From Tribonema minus (Eukaryota > Sar > Xanthophyceae > Tribonematales > Tribonemataceae), in the NCBI GenBank assembly GCA_017506865.1, contig JAFCMP010000013.1:992001-1056000 (forward strand): 64,000 nucleotides of DNA, read 5' to 3'. Position 1 is the first letter of the stretch; each line of letters opens with the position of its first letter. Both the position numbers and the translations under genes were made by a program. Shown piece after piece: positions 24,201 to 32,847 of this stretch. The notes beneath the pieces were generated by a model. It was not told the DNA's origin. It saw only the letters and a program-made list of their open reading frames with translations, and did not search any database.

Positions 24201-24648
24201 GCGGCGGCGGCGAGGTGAAGCCCGCCGGCCTGGCACGCTCTGCAGACGCGTTCAAATCATTGATGTCGCATCGCGTTTGCGCGCTTTGTTGCAGCGCAGC
24301 CATGCGCTGGTGACTTGCAACCACTGGCATCCACATTCTCACGCACGTGACGCTGAGCGCCCCCGCTCTCCCACATGTACGCATCGCGTTCAGTTTTACG
24401 CCACTCGCCGCGGCGGCGGCGGCGGCGCGGAGAGCGCCACCTACCAGGCCCCACGGCCGCCGGTGCCGCCATTCGCCGCCACCGACTCTTCGCAGCACCT
24501 CCTGCGCAACAGCTCAGCAGGTGGTGCGCTGCCGCCGTTTCAGCGCACTGCGCCCGCGACCGGGACCCTCGGCTCGCCGTCCGGCGATCTGATTGGCCCG
24601 GGGCACGCAGACGGCGGCGACCCGGGGCCAACGATGGCTGTGCTATAG
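1597..24648 (+). CDS. ATG9: Autophagy-related protein 9 (ATG9), 20 exons, 5' end unresolved
   Basis: ATG9 is the multispanning lipid scramblase of autophagy vesicles. Exons: 1597-1906, 3457-3512, 4067-4228, 6207-6362, 7952-8074, 9624-9831, 10240-10377, 11435-11535, 12032-12217, 13236-13347, 14993-15129, 16163-16288, 17218-17327, 18302-18381, 18766-18804, 19485-19887, 20684-20904, 22593-22651, 23585-23630, 24394-24648. All junction phases agree, giving about 1008 residues, near the upper end of the family. Family landmarks appear in order: PDLDVFFSAMYAFYQG (about 107-123), membrane segments near 133-155, 188-205, 360-381 and 449-464, IMRRENYIIALVNK, LTKSLEWSLRFC, GPREWSPLANWTFREFNEL, HVKLWDRNLLWYVG, HTHFLPARWRGRAHREGVR, VDGIGAVCSYSLFDF, GKMEKSFLNFTANYPEWEP and SFYWLEKFYATRR. 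A glutamine-rich stretch (about 683-816) follows the core. The 18804 exon uses a GC donor. The first listed exon begins in phase 2, so a start-codon exon lies upstream; the N-terminal Gly-rich exon is assigned by phase and position only. Confidence 0.93.
2043..2262 (+). repeat. Two decayed copies of the 1597-1906 exon end
   Basis: Near 2048-2125 and 2203-2262 the pattern CACCTC-TTGCAGGACC, CGCCGACAACTG, GTGAG recurs with substitutions. Each copy keeps a donor-like GTGAG and part of the following intron (GTGCAGAGTGTTGAT). They lie directly downstream of the real exon end at 1906. Confidence 0.8.
3689..3760 (+). repeat. Copy of the 3457-3512 ATG9 exon end
   Basis: TTCTTCGGCGCCGTGTACGC, then CTCCCGCCAAGG and GTGAGCGAGCGCTG, parallels the real exon TTCTTCAGCGCCATGTACGC ending CAAGG/GTGAGTGAGCGCTG. 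The flanking intron sequence (GCTCGCCGAT-TACGCGCTGTGCGCCTC) is also repeated at 3555 and 3786, so the duplicated unit is about 230 bp. Confidence 0.8.
4380..4640 (+). repeat. Three copies of the 4067-4228 ATG9 exon end
   Basis: Copies near 4380-4435, 4500-4545 and 4605-4645 repeat CTGCCCTTCAACCAGTACCT, CAGCAGGTCAGCGCTGGTTC with increasing decay. The first also includes GTGCCGCGACGAGGCGACGT. Each keeps the AG/GTCAG junction. Confidence 0.85.
5374..5530 (+). repeat. Dispersed repeat of about 150 bp, copy 1
   Basis: It shares ACAGAAGTCTTTTCCCCTGT, CCAATGACTGCAGCAGCGGC, TTGTCACCTAGAGCTC and GATCTTTTGATTCGTTT with 36238-36395 (minus), 56868-57018 and, more decayed, 44975-45062. It lies in an ATG9 intron. 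No terminal repeats were seen. A SINE-like origin is possible but unproven. Confidence 0.85.
6470..7272 (+). repeat. Seven copies of the 6207-6362 ATG9 exon end
   Basis: Copies near 6470-6515, 6598-6660, 6718-6782, 6870-6916, 6975-7041, 7122-7175 and 7210-7272 repeat GAGATGCTCTACCTCTACAG, GGACAGGCTCAACATCAG and a donor-like GT. Some keep the longer CTCTGGGGCACGCTGCGCGA. Within the array, 6661-6918 and 6919-7176 form an almost identical 258-bp tandem pair, so the array is still growing or grew recently. Confidence 0.92.
8288..8865 (+). repeat. Three copies of the 7952-8074 ATG9 exon end
   Basis: Near 8290-8348, 8591-8650 and 8820-8860 the sequence CGGTACCGCGTCGCCATACA, CAGGCGCGACCTGACGGCGC, ACGACATTGCGAG recurs, followed by GTGCG or GTCTG. 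Decay increases with distance from the real exon. Confidence 0.88.
9465..9560 (+). repeat. Copies of the 9624 ATG9 acceptor and exon start
   Basis: CGCGCCAGCCGCATTCACTG (about 9466) and CTCGTGCCAGCTGCATCACC (about 9541) resemble the real CTCACGCCAG/CCGCATCATG at 9616-9633. Both sit in a C-rich tract upstream of the true acceptor. Confidence 0.65.
11725..11752 (+). repeat. Copy of the 11435-11535 ATG9 exon end
   Basis: GATGCTGCAGCACATCTACG, ACAG, ATGAAC matches the real exon end GAGCTGCAGCACATCTACGA, CAG/GTGAAC. The donor GT is changed to AT, so this copy cannot be a normal donor. Confidence 0.75.
12364..12400 (+). repeat. Copy of the 12032-12217 ATG9 exon end
   Basis: TGTGGGACAGGAACCTGCTG, TG/GTGAGTGCTGCGCCGC repeats the true exon end at 12197-12217 together with the first bases of its intron. 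A long CCG-rich simple repeat (about 12398-12470) follows, and a shorter one follows the real junction. Confidence 0.88.
12990..13140 (+). repeat. Two copies of the 13236 ATG9 acceptor and exon start
   Basis: TACGTGGGGCTGTGCTCGGC, GGTGTACGCC occurs at about 12993-13020, and CGCAGGTACGTGGGGCTGTG, CTCGGTTGTGTACGCC at about 13107-13140. They parallel the real exon CGCAG/GTACGTGGGGCTGTG, CTCTGCGGTGTACGCC at 13231-13265. Confidence 0.88.
13485..14003 (+). repeat. Four copies of the 13236-13347 ATG9 exon end
   Basis: Copies near 13485-13528, 13640-13700, 13818-13870 and 13950-14005 repeat GAGCACTTCACCGGCGCGGA, CATGGAGGAGGCGCTGCTGC, AG/GTGAGCGCTGC. Several keep the frame and a usable donor, so use as alternative exon ends is not excluded. 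Confidence 0.9.
14518..14880 (+). repeat. Four copies of the 14993 ATG9 acceptor and exon start
   Basis: GATAGCGTCGCACACGCACT, TCCTGCCGGCGCGCTGGCGC recurs near 14528, 14636, 14728 and 14819, upstream of the real acceptor CTGCAG/ATAGCGTCGCAC at 14987. The spacer sequence (GCTGCTGAGCAGCGCTGACT, CGTGCTC) is repeated with it from 14245 onward, so whole blocks of about 90-110 bp were duplicated. This array produces the long minus-strand open frame seen here. Confidence 0.9.
15200..15395 (+). repeat. Two copies of the 14993-15129 ATG9 exon end
   Basis: CGCGCGCAGCTCTTCTGCCA, CGAGCTGCTGGGCGTGCTGC, TCGG/GTACGTACGC recurs at 15235-15290 and, more decayed, at 15345-15396. Confidence 0.9.
15490..16035 (+). 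repeat. Four copies of the 16163 ATG9 acceptor and exon start
   Basis: TCAGGCCACTGGTGCTGTGC, ATCAGCCTG recurs near 15494, 15695, 15824 and 16014, upstream of the real CTCAG/GCCGCTGGTGCTGTGC at 16158. The intervening text (TCTGTGCTCGCTGTGACCAT, CTAC) is duplicated along with it. Confidence 0.88.
16425..16800 (+). repeat. Copies of the 16163-16288 ATG9 exon end
   Basis: GGCATCGGCGCCGTTTGCAG, CTACAGCCTCTTTGACTTCG, CCAG recurs at 16428-16473 and, more decayed, at about 16618-16663. A weaker trace lies near 16775-16800. In the first copy the donor GT has become GC. Confidence 0.85.
17175..17193. repeat. Interstitial telomere-like repeat
   Basis: About three CCCTAA units lie directly before a T-rich tract and the acceptor of the 17218 ATG9 exon. 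Confidence 0.9.
17440..17470 (+). repeat. Copy of the 17218-17327 ATG9 exon end
   Basis: CGCGGGCGTCTCCGCCTCTC, GAG/GTGCG repeats the true exon end at 17306-17332 with one or two changes. An ATC/TATCATT-rich simple repeat separates the two. Confidence 0.8.
18173..18262. repeat. (TG)n microsatellite in an ATG9 intron
   Basis: About 90 bp of TG dinucleotides with scattered CG and TA interruptions. It lies just upstream of the acceptor of the 18302 exon. Confidence 0.95.
19088..19110. repeat. Interstitial telomere-like repeat
   Basis: Nearly four TTAGGG units in an ATG9 intron. CCCTAA units in the opposite orientation lie 100 bp upstream (18974-18993). Confidence 0.9.
19641..19796 (+). repeat. 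CAG-type repeats encoding ATG9 polyglutamine
   Basis: Two runs of CAG/CAGCAC triplets inside the exon 19485-19887 encode Gln and Gln-His tracts. The reading frame is kept across both, so they are translated. Length variation between alleles would be expected. Confidence 0.9.
20160..20411 (+). repeat. Two-copy tandem repeat of about 125 bp in an ATG9 intron
   Basis: The blocks starting near 20160 and 20285 share GCAGGCAGCAAG-CGGTGCAC, CCAGCGCACG, CACTCGGTGTC-AGG and CACAAAGAGACGCG-like stretches at matching spacing. No reading frame can be assigned to them. Confidence 0.7.
21321..21373. repeat. Interstitial telomere-like repeat
   Basis: About eight CCCTAA-type units, several with an extra A (CCTAAA). 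This is the longest such tract in the window. Confidence 0.92.
21503..22381 (+). mobile_element. Non-autonomous hAT-type DNA transposon, copy 1
   Basis: The element starts CAGAGATGGCGCGTAGTGCC and ends with the inverted counterpart GTGTACGCTCTACCTCTG. It is flanked by a perfect 8-bp direct repeat GCATTCTG (21495-21502 and 22382-22389). CAGAG termini plus 8-bp target duplications are the signature of the hAT superfamily. Subterminal zones are packed with GTACGAG/ACGCGTA motifs, as hAT transposases bind. At 879 bp it has no transposase frame. It sits in the ATG9 intron 20905-22592 and is clearly related to the element at 33385-34458. Confidence 0.9.
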
Positions 24649-26989
24649 TGCGTCACAGCTCTCTCGGTGCGCGGCCGTCCTTGCGGCCGCTCCGTGGCCG
24701 CAGGCAGCGCCTTGCGCCGCGGCTGCCTTGATGTGCGGTTATCCTGTGGCGGGGGACAGCGCCTCGCTGCCCAGCGATAGAGGTGGCGGGGGGGCACGTG
24801 GCGATGGCAATTCCTCCCGGGGGACCCCGGTGCGGTTGTGCCGTAGTGCGTTGTGTGACTGTGGCGGATGCCCGTCTCGAGGCCAGTGCTGAGCAGCTGC
24901 GCTGGCCAATGAGCACTGTGGCATAATTAGCAACGCTGCCGGTACGGTGGCACAGCGGCGCTCGCGCGCGGTGCGCCAGGCGCAGCTCTGCGTCTGCTGC
25001 TCGTCTACCTACCTACCTTAGGCGGGCAGCTCTGCCCCGAGGCGGCACATGCGCGCTCTCTCGCACTGGCAGCGCTCTACGCAGGCGCGCCATCGCGTCA
25101 TGTCGACGCATGCGAGGGACCCGCCAACGACGCGCGTGTGCAGCAGTGCAAGATCCCACGAAGCCACTGCTCAACGCTCACAAGCTGCCCGCCGGTGGAT
25201 TACAATTTCTTGGCGGTGCGCAGCGGCGTAGTCAGCTGATGCAAAGCTTGCGGGACCGGGTGGGGCAGAAGGGTTCAGCACTGCTTTGAGGACCAATTTG
25301 GCCCATCTTGACACGGCTGACATGTGCCATTTCAGGGGTTGAGTGCTGCTGCTTGCACTGCCAATGTGTATCTGTCACTTCCGCAAGCCAACTAGGGGTC
25401 AGCGGGGGGAGGCAGGGAAGGGGGGCACGGGGAGCACGGGGGGGCATTTTTGTACATGATTATGCTGGTCGTGGGCTCTCTATGTGTGCACGCGGCGACT
25501 TGTAGCGCAGTGGACAAATGTGGCAGTGTCGGCTCTTGCGGGCAGCGAGCGTGCCTTGTAAACACATGTACAATGAACCTCGTTTCCTCATGCTTCGTGT
25601 ACCGGCATCCCGTCTCTCCGATTTGTGCTGCTGCTGTGGACCAGGCCATTCATATGTGCTGAAGGGTGCCAGCGTTGCATGACCGAAGTGCCTGACAGTT
25701 GCGTTGGTGTTGCCTCTGTGCGACTGATCTTGAACAATCAGTTGCAGTTGTCATTCATCATGGATTGATCTCAAAGGTGCAGTGCATGATGCTCGTGCAC
25801 TTTGTCTTGAGCTGTGCAAGCATGACGGTTCTGGAGCCCAGCTGCTCATGGAAGACTCTTCCAATGAGCTGCATGCACATGTATACTCGATGTGTTGCGC
25901 GTCTGAGCACGTAGGGACACGCGACTCCTTTCTGCTTGTGCAGTACTGGTGCTGTAAACAATATTTATGGCGCTGTTGCATAGCTGGGGCCTAAATCGGG
26001 GCAAGCACTTGACGTTGAAGTGCAGGTCTGTTCGCAAGCTGTTCAAGATCAGCTCCAGTGATAAAAGATGACTCAGCAATCCTGTGCTGATGTATCATTT
26101 TGGCTTGCCACTGCCCGCAGCTGCCCATCGCTGCAGCACATGAGCGCTGCGGACACGTCTGGCGCGGTCACGTGTGCTTACATAACATGCACCCCTCGCT
26201 GGCTGGCAAAGTGAGAGCAGTGAGTGGACTATGCATATTCCAAACAAGTACGCATGCGCAGACCAAGCTCTTGCAGCTGCGCAAATGCAGCACCTGCCTA
26301 TGCCTCAGCAGGGCCAAATGCCGGTGCACTGCATAAAGCAGCCGGCGTCCACCACAGCATCGACAAGTCCATGGACCGGGACCGGCCAGTCATTGCACAC
26401 ACATACACACACTACCAAGTACTTGTGAAGACGTATTCATACATGCACATCCACACAATGATTGGGTTCGTGTCGCCGGCCGAGCAGCAGGACACGGCGC
26501 GCCTGCCACGCTGTCAGTCGTCGCATGAGCTTTCGCAGGCCGCCGCATGGCAACGTGTACGCGTACTGTGCACGCAACTCTCTGGCGGTGAAACCTGTGC
26601 CGCAGGGCTGCAGAAGGCCGTTGCATTCACATCGCCGGCCATGCAGCAGCACACATTGCGCCAGCAACACTGCAGTTGCCGACCTATGGGGGACCCTCAT
26701 GTGGACATATATGCACACGTCGTGCGCTGAACCCTGTAACTGTGAACTGTGTACTGCGGAGCTACTGTAACAGCAAACTGGGCAGGCTAGCACGCCCACG
26801 CGCGCCACTGCTGCCGTGTGTGACCAACCTCGATCCTGAACTGCGCACTCTCAACGTGAACGTCTCTGGGCCTCCCTCAGACGCATGAACACCCTCAATG
26901 ATGAAATGCGCACTTGCAGTGCGAGCGTTTCCGCGCGACGCTTGCTTTAACCCTAACCCTAACCCTACCCTAACCCAGGATGCGTCTCG
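24649..26989. other. Intergenic, between convergent ATG9 and RPB9
   Basis: No exon chain or domain could be supported on either strand. A weak duplicated block (TCGCCGGCC-AGCAGCA-GACACGGCGC near 26474, again near 26633) and telomere-like CCCTAA units at 26947-26977 are the only structured parts. Polyadenylation sites for both genes must lie here but are not recognisable. Confidence 0.6.
26947..26977. repeat. Interstitial telomere-like repeat
   Basis: About five CCCTAA units, one imperfect, lie 13 bp downstream of the RPB9 stop codon. Confidence 0.95.
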
Positions 26990-29259
26990 CTAGCCGAGCC
27001 ACTCGTGGCCGCAGTGCGTGCAGACGAACACGAGGCTGAGCGATGCCGCCTCGCGCGCCTTGTCTGCCTGGAAGAAGACAGCCTCGCGGTTGTGGCAGCG
27101 CTCGCACGCGCGCCTGTCGGAGCGCTGCAGCGTGGGGTCGTGCTTGAAGTCGAGTGCCGCGACCGTGTCCAGCTGGATGCTGTGCGGTTCGGCGATGCGG
27201 CAGTGGGGCAGTGCTTAGCATACTTGCTCTGTCGACTGATGTCATTATTTGAAGGGGGTGTGTGCGACAGTAATCATGGGCATCGCAAGATCAGATGCTG
27301 ATTGATCACTTCAAGAGAATGTTCCATGTTTCATATTTTTAGGGTAACTATAAGCCATTACCGTGGCGATGCAGTGCTCAGCATACTTCTGTCAACGTCG
27401 CATGTCAATGGCTTGGCGACAGTCGCCTGACATGGCAAGGGCGCATGCGCAGATCTTTGTACTTTGCTGTGGAGTATTCTTAGACCTGTTTGTGGGCGCA
27501 TCACATTTCAAGGGGGCAGGCGCGCCTGTCGGAGCGCTGCAGCGTGGGGTCGTGTGCGAAATTGAGCGCCGGCACCCGCTCCAGCTGGGTGCTGCAGGGC
27601 GCAGCCATGACTGGGGCAGTGCTCAGCATGGTCTGTTAATTGATGTCATAGGTTCCGGAGGGGTGTGTGGGTGACAGCATTATGGCATCACAAAGTCAAG
27701 TGCCGATCACTTCAAGAGAATGTTCAATGTTTCATATTTCCAGGGTAAATGTGAGCCACCACCGCGTCGGCGCGGTGCTCATCATGAGTACTTTGTCAAT
27801 GTCATGTGTCATTGGCTTGGCGACAGTGGCGTGGCATCGCAAGGGCGCCCGTGCCGATCGTTTGACTTCGTCCTTTAGAGACCAACTTCTAGTAGGCCGT
27901 TCGGTTGTTGGTGGGCTCATCACGTTTCAAGGGGGCAGGCACGCCTGTCGGAGCGCTGCAGCGTGAGGTCGTGCGCAAAGTCGAGCGCCGCGACCGTGTC
28001 CAGCCGGATGCTGCGCGGCGCGGCAACGCAACGGGGCAGCGCTTCCCGCAGGCCCTGCGCAGAAACGCGCGTCAGCTACTGCCGTGTCCTGCTGAGTGGG
28101 CGTCAGGCACTACCTTTCAGCATGGTCGTGTTGTGACTGGAAGTAGCCCCGTGGCCCGTATTGCAAGTCTTCTACAGTACCAGTGAGGCCTTTCACTCAA
28201 GCACCCCCTCGTTACTCGGCACGTGGGAACAGCGCTCAGGCACCGCCTCTGAGCGCTGCGGCGGCGGGCCGCAGCCGCATCCCGTTGGCCGCTGCGCTGA
28301 CATTGACAGGCTTCAGGCACGCATGTTGCACTTGAACACCTCGCCCTTCAACATGCAGTGGCTTCGCCTGCACGTGCATTGCTATATATTACTTCCCTCT
28401 GCGCAGTTCGCACATGCTCAAGGTGCTGAGCGCATTGTCGCCTGATTGCGATTGCCAAGTGTTGTCGTGGCAGCGCTCGTCGAGAGCGGCGTCAAGATAG
28501 CAACCCAGCCACTATGCAACATCACGTACTCTGAAGTTGATTCCTGAGGCACTGTCGGAATAGCTGACCTTCAGTGAGCCATCATACACATAGGTCCATG
28601 TTGGTGCAAAACACCGACCAGTGTCGTGACAACAGCATTGTTAGTCACAGCTTCTGATGAGATTCATTGTGCAGCATTGCGTGATCACTTAGAAGTTCTA
28701 TTGCATCACACGTTCTTATTGCCTGCACCGATGGTAAATGGACCTATGAAAGAACCGAATGCTGTTTGCTCACAACACATGCGTCACAGATTCCAACACA
28801 GGTGCACATCTGCGTCTGGTGGCAGCAATGTTTTCTTCAATCACTTACGTGCGGTCCTCTTGTACGCGATGCTCGTAGACGCAGGCCTCCCCTGGCTGGG
28901 CGTCCTCTCTGTAGGCGCACTTGGGACACACCATGTATAGCTGCATCAGGAAACAAGGCACCTGTCAGCGAGGAGTGTGTCAGAATTCATAATGTACAGT
29001 CAAAGTGCGCGTCATTGCACTTAGACGGCCACTGCGTCCAAGCGTAACCCGTAACCTCAGCTAAACACTGCTTTGCCGCTCAAGCTCGCGGACAACGCCA
29101 GGTTGAACTTGAATGTCGTGCCCCTACCTTCCTCAGCTTACGGTCGTCTGCCGGCTGCAGTATGTTGTTGCACTCAGGACAGGACTTGATCCTGCTGCCG
29201 GTTATGTGCTCAGGGGTGCCATCCTCCCCGCCACGTGCACCAGTCGCTCCACTTTGCAT
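26990..29259 (-). CDS. RPB9: RNA polymerase II subunit RPB9
   Basis: RPB9 is the small zinc-ribbon subunit at the Pol II jaw/lobe that supports start-site choice and fidelity. Three exons on the minus strand, 29259-29128, 28940-28849 and 27179-26990, join in phase to 137 residues; the family usually has 110-125. Domain order is right: an N-terminal zinc ribbon with SCPECNNILQP (about 27-37) and LYMVCPKCAYRED with ACVYEHRV (45-70), then HDPTLQRSDRRACERCHNRE and the TFIIS-like ribbon AVFFQ...LVFVCTHCGHEWLG at the end. All four CxxC pairs are present. The presence of the N-terminal ribbon and the DPTLxR linker separates it from RPA12 and RPC11. The ATG is the first in frame and gives a 26-residue N-terminal extension. 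It is head-to-head with the gene at 29528. Confidence 0.95.
27518..27605 (-). repeat. Decayed copy of RPB9 last exon (distal)
   Basis: On the minus strand it reads CAGCTGGAGCGGGTGCCGGC, GCTCAATTTCGCACACGACC and CCACGCTGCAGCGCTCCGAC, then AGGCGCG. This matches the beginning of the real exon at 27179. The acceptor is degraded. Confidence 0.8.
27940..28030 (-). repeat. Copy of RPB9 last-exon start (proximal)
   Basis: On the minus strand it reads GCGCAGCATCCGGCTGGACA, CGGTCGCGGCGCTCGACTTT, then GCGCACGACCTCACGCTGCA and GCGCTCCGACAGGCG. The similarity ends abruptly where the real exon continues GCGTGCGAG. Together with the 27518 copy it makes a three-member array inside the intron. Confidence 0.88.
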
Positions 29260-29527
29260 GCTTCAACAACACAGCAACCAAGGCCCCGCCCTCCTGCTTG
29301 AGTTGCAGCTCACCGCCCTCCTGCTTGAGTTGCAGCTCACCGCCCTCCTGCTTGAGTTGCAGCTCTCCCTGCCCGCCGAGATGACTGTGTCGTTGTCGTT
29401 GTCGTTGTTGTTGTCGTTGTCGATGTCGATATCCTCTTCAGATCCGCAAATGTAGCTCGCAACTCCCCGAAGGAGAGAGGAGAGTCACCGACTTTTGCAA
29501 GAGGCGAGGAGAGGAAGCTGCGGCACG
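29260..29527. promoter_or_regulatory. Divergent promoter region, RPB9 / mitochondrial gene
   Basis: 268 bp separate the two start codons, so both promoters and both 5' UTRs must fit here. It contains three tandem 27-bp units (CGCCCTCCTGCTTGAGTTGC, AGCTCAC; 29287-29366) and a GTT/GTC-rich microsatellite (about 29388-29435). No TATA-like motif was noticed. Confidence 0.6.
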
Positions 29528-30543
29528 ATGATGCGACCCCTAGTGCCAGCAGTGCGATCGCTTCGCGCGCTTGCGACCCAGACTGTACCTCCTTTCGTGA
29601 CACCGGAGGCAGCGAAAGAGGCGGTGTCCCAGAAGGCGGTGGCGAAAGGTGTTGTGGTAAGATTTGCGTGCTCTTGCATGCATATCTTGGGCGCTGTTGC
29701 TGCCGCGCACCGAAGGCCGCTTTGATGATCTCGAAGTTGCCATTGCAAAGCTTCAAACACGACGGCAATGCTGTTTAGCCGCTTGCTAGCAATAAGATCA
29801 CGGGTGTGAATAGGAAACTAGCAACAAATGCTCTCCAGCGTCAGCCACATCCTCTCTTTCCTAACCTATTGCTGAAGTCACACTGAGGCTGATGGCTATG
29901 AGTGGTCTTTTCTTGCTTCCGTGAAAGTTCTGCATCTGTCACGTATTAACGTTGGTCCGCACCGTGGCAAATGGCGATAGTCTGGTGCCAGCTACAGTAG
30001 TTTACATCTGGGCATGCACCCTCACGGAAGCGCATGGCACGCTGCGCGCGTTTCTGCAGACGGATGTGGGCACCACCACGGCGCTATCAATATGTGTGTG
30101 CGCTCATGGTCATCGTACTAGAACGCACCACATTGTGCGCGTGGCTCGGTTCTGCATGAATACCGGAGTTGGGAATCAGCACAGCACTGTACCTACGCTT
30201 TGTGCGCTTTCAGAAGACACCTGCTCAAGCGCATCGCATACTGCACATGGACTCTGCAGACTGGCATAGGCTTGAGTGCCACCAGGACACCCGGCTCCCT
30301 TGGGGCCTTGACTTGATAAACACAAGTCCACAAGTACCCCTATGCATACATGTATGTGCTCGGCAATCTCGTACTGGTAGGCACCGCACCGCGCGCCGCG
30401 TGAGTCTGCAGACCGCGACAGGCATCAGCACGGCGCTGTTCCTGTTCCTGCGCGTGATGGCGCACGCGCCGCCGACCACGAAACGCGAGTGGCGCGAGGC
30501 GACTAAGCAGTACCGACACTTTCAGGGCATGTCACCGCAGTGA
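29528..30543 (+). CDS. Small mitochondrial inner-membrane protein, COX subunit IV-like tail
   Basis: Two exons, 29528-29656 and 30412-30543, join in phase 0 to an 86-residue protein. Residues 1-18 (MMRPLVPAVRSLRALATQ) look like a mitochondrial presequence: Arg-rich and lacking acids. A short soluble stretch follows, then one membrane segment (about 47-60, GISTALFLFLRVMAHA) and the tail KREWREATKQYRHFQ. A membrane helix followed by a T-x-EW-x-A-x-x-Y tail resembles the C-terminus of cytochrome c oxidase subunit IV, but the protein is far shorter than that family, so it may be another respiratory-chain accessory subunit. ATGATG at the start leaves the choice open by one codon. The intron holds two copies of the second exon's start. 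Confidence 0.7.
30028..30205 (+). repeat. Two copies of the 30412 acceptor and exon start
   Basis: TTTCTGCAGACGGATGTGGG, CACCACCACGGCGCTATC (about 30051-30088) and GAGTTGGGAATCAGCACAGC, ACTGTACC (about 30165-30195) parallel the real CTGCAG/ACCGCGACAGGCATCA, GCACGGCGCTGTTCC. Confidence 0.8.
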
Positions 30544-31908
30544 AGGAGTGCGCAGCGCACGTCGCAGCTTCCGCGCCGGCGGCGCAATACACGAGGGGGC
30601 GGCTGCGGCGGACGCGGCATTAGGTGGAGCGCTGCCGCATTGAGATGACGTGCCTCTGGGTGCAGTGCTCAACGGCAGGGAATGATGATGAGCAGGCGCG
30701 TGCTGCCATCCATGAAAAAGAAGTGTATGCACGTATGGAAATGCATTTGTGCACAGCGCGGCGCACAGGCCGCGAAGCGTATAGAGGTGAGGGGTACAGT
30801 AGAGACAAGTCGAACATGCACTGAACATGCAGTGCCAGTGGATCAGCCACATGCACTCACCTGCACGTTACAAGGACGACCGCAGTCAGCGCAGACTACA
30901 CTGCACATCGCAGCCCCAAATACACTAGCATGGAGATCTGCACTGGTGAGCCACTGGGGCGCACATGATATGTACTTCCTGTTGTATGTGTGCTTGATTT
31001 GTCTGCACATGCGCCCACAGCGCGGCGTTCCAAACGCGCGATTGCATGGATGCGGCAAGCTGATGAAGGCTGACGCCTGTGCTGCTGAGTGTGTTGCCAT
31101 CCGGACACTGCTCTTGTCTGGACTCGCTCAGTAGCACCTTTTGCACACTCCACAGGCTGAACTCGTGCAGGACGACCGTGACAGCCAAATGTGTGAAAAA
31201 TTCAGTTGTGTGCAGTGCATGTCGCCCACGTGGCTGACTGCACTGTCTGTGAATTGTGCTCAGAACACACGACAGAGTCCCCGTGGCCGACGAGGCCTTG
31301 GCACTTAGGAAAGTGGCATGGCTCAATACTTTGGCAAAACACTGCAGTATCTGTGGCTGTGGCCCGCGCTGAGCCCTCATGAATGCAGCATTGGGTGTGT
31401 ACTCGTGTGGACGTGCACTCAACTATAGCTGGCAGCAGCAGCATGTACACTGCAGCACGTTCGCTTCACGTACTTGCATATGTGGCGCATTCAGACACTG
31501 CAGCAAGGAAGCGAGGAAGCGGTCAAGAAGAGACATTTGTATTTGCCTTGCAGGTTGTCTCGTTGCAGAGGCGGTACGTGCGCTTGGCAGCGATTGAGAA
31601 GTCTGCTATGCAAGACCAGGAGTCAGCATCTTTCACAAGAGACTGCCAGCTTTATTAGCGATAGCCATGACCAGCGCAGCAGCAGCTTCATGCGAAAGCA
31701 AGGCGACGTCATGGCACATGGTCTGCCAATCGTATACTTTATTTACTTCCGCTTGAAGGGCGGAAATCCAATGAAAAGTGCGAGATATGCAACTGTTGCG
31801 CTCACATCATCAAGCGTGTGCTCATACACATGTGTGACCGCAATGGAACACAAGCGCTATCTACACATTAAACGGTCACTGACCGCCAGGCCAAGTGCAT
31901 ATGGGCTT
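30544..31908. other. Intergenic between convergent genes
   Basis: Only short unsupported open frames are present. No splice-consistent exons, domains or dispersed repeats were recognised. Confidence 0.55.
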
Positions 31909-32641
31909 CTATGAGGACTTTGTCCGCCTCAGACCCCCCGTATTGCCCCTCTCGCTGAGACAACCCCCCGTTTGCAGCGCAGTGGAAAGCGCAGCCCTAA
32001 TCCTAGCAACTGCTATTCCCTGAAGCGCCGCCTCCGCCGGGCGGAACTCGCTCCGCTTGCGCACTGCATACTCCTCAGCCATGGCGGTAATGAGGGCGCT
32101 AGCTTAGCCGGTTGTGTACAAAGATGCAGAGCTTCGACGAGAAGGTGACTCGCGCGATCGCTCTGCGAGACGATACAAATGAAACAGACTGCCATCCTCT
32201 GTGTTGGTTGACTCTTATGGGCAATGTTCGTTGAGTACAAATGCCATATGGTTGCTGCTTGGTGTGCCACCGCCTTTGTGTGTTTGCCCGTGCAGATCTG
32301 TCACCTCAGTAGGTGGTCGACGTGCCCTCGACGTCGTACCACCCTTGTTCAGCGATACCTTCGCTCCCCCCGCATTCGCCGACAGCCTTGTCTGCGGCGG
32401 CCTGCTCTGATGCCGTCAGCTCCAGGGTGTCGCTCAGCAATGGCCTTACGATCCAGTCGGGCTTTCTGTACACGTCCCTAAGCCAAGCGTCCTTCCTCTC
32501 ATTGTAATACGCGCTGGTCTCTAGGCGGGCGTCGGTGTCCCGCTCCGCAGCAATGACGATGCGCGTGCCATCTTTCTTGACGATGTGGTACTCCACGCCT
32601 CGCGACCCGTAAATCCCCATGTGTCTGCCAAGTAAGGCCAA
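31909..32641 (-). CDS. Unrecognised protein, head-to-head with the 32848 gene
   Basis: I do not recognise this gene. The first exon (32641-32359) opens with an ATG, and its product contains GIYGSRGVEYHIVKKDGTRI, then ERDTDARLETSAYYNERKDA and RKPDWIVRPLLSDTLELTAS. It is a charged, soluble-looking sequence without signal peptide or membrane segment. A GT donor after 32359 in phase 1 could join an acceptor before 32102, adding ALITAMAEEYAVRKRSEFRP and ending at 31909, for 158 residues in all. Without splicing the frame stops at 32306, giving 111 residues. The exon content is believable because the ATG lies 206 bp from the start of a divergently transcribed gene, like the RPB9 pair. The splice is less certain. 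Confidence 0.5.
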
Positions 32642-32847
32642 GTAAGAACATCATCTTGCGCGCACTTCTTTATTCTGCAGTTCTAGAACAGTTGAAGTCG
32701 GTTACATTTATGTACGACACAAAAATCTAATTAACAAGATCAACTGCCAGCTGTGTGCACAAAGCACAGCGGCCGGCAGCGGCGCATGGACAGGGCTTTC
32801 GATCACCGATCCCCCCAGCAGATTGCACCTACGCTCAGTAGTGCAGC
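32642..32847. promoter_or_regulatory. Divergent promoter region
   Basis: 206 bp lie between two opposing start codons. It is AT-richer than its surroundings. No specific element was identified. Confidence 0.45.

Noticed and set aside
30030-30205. Extra exons of the mitochondrial gene
   Set aside because: They align with the start of the real second exon, and the first and last exons join in phase without them, so they are treated as exon copies.
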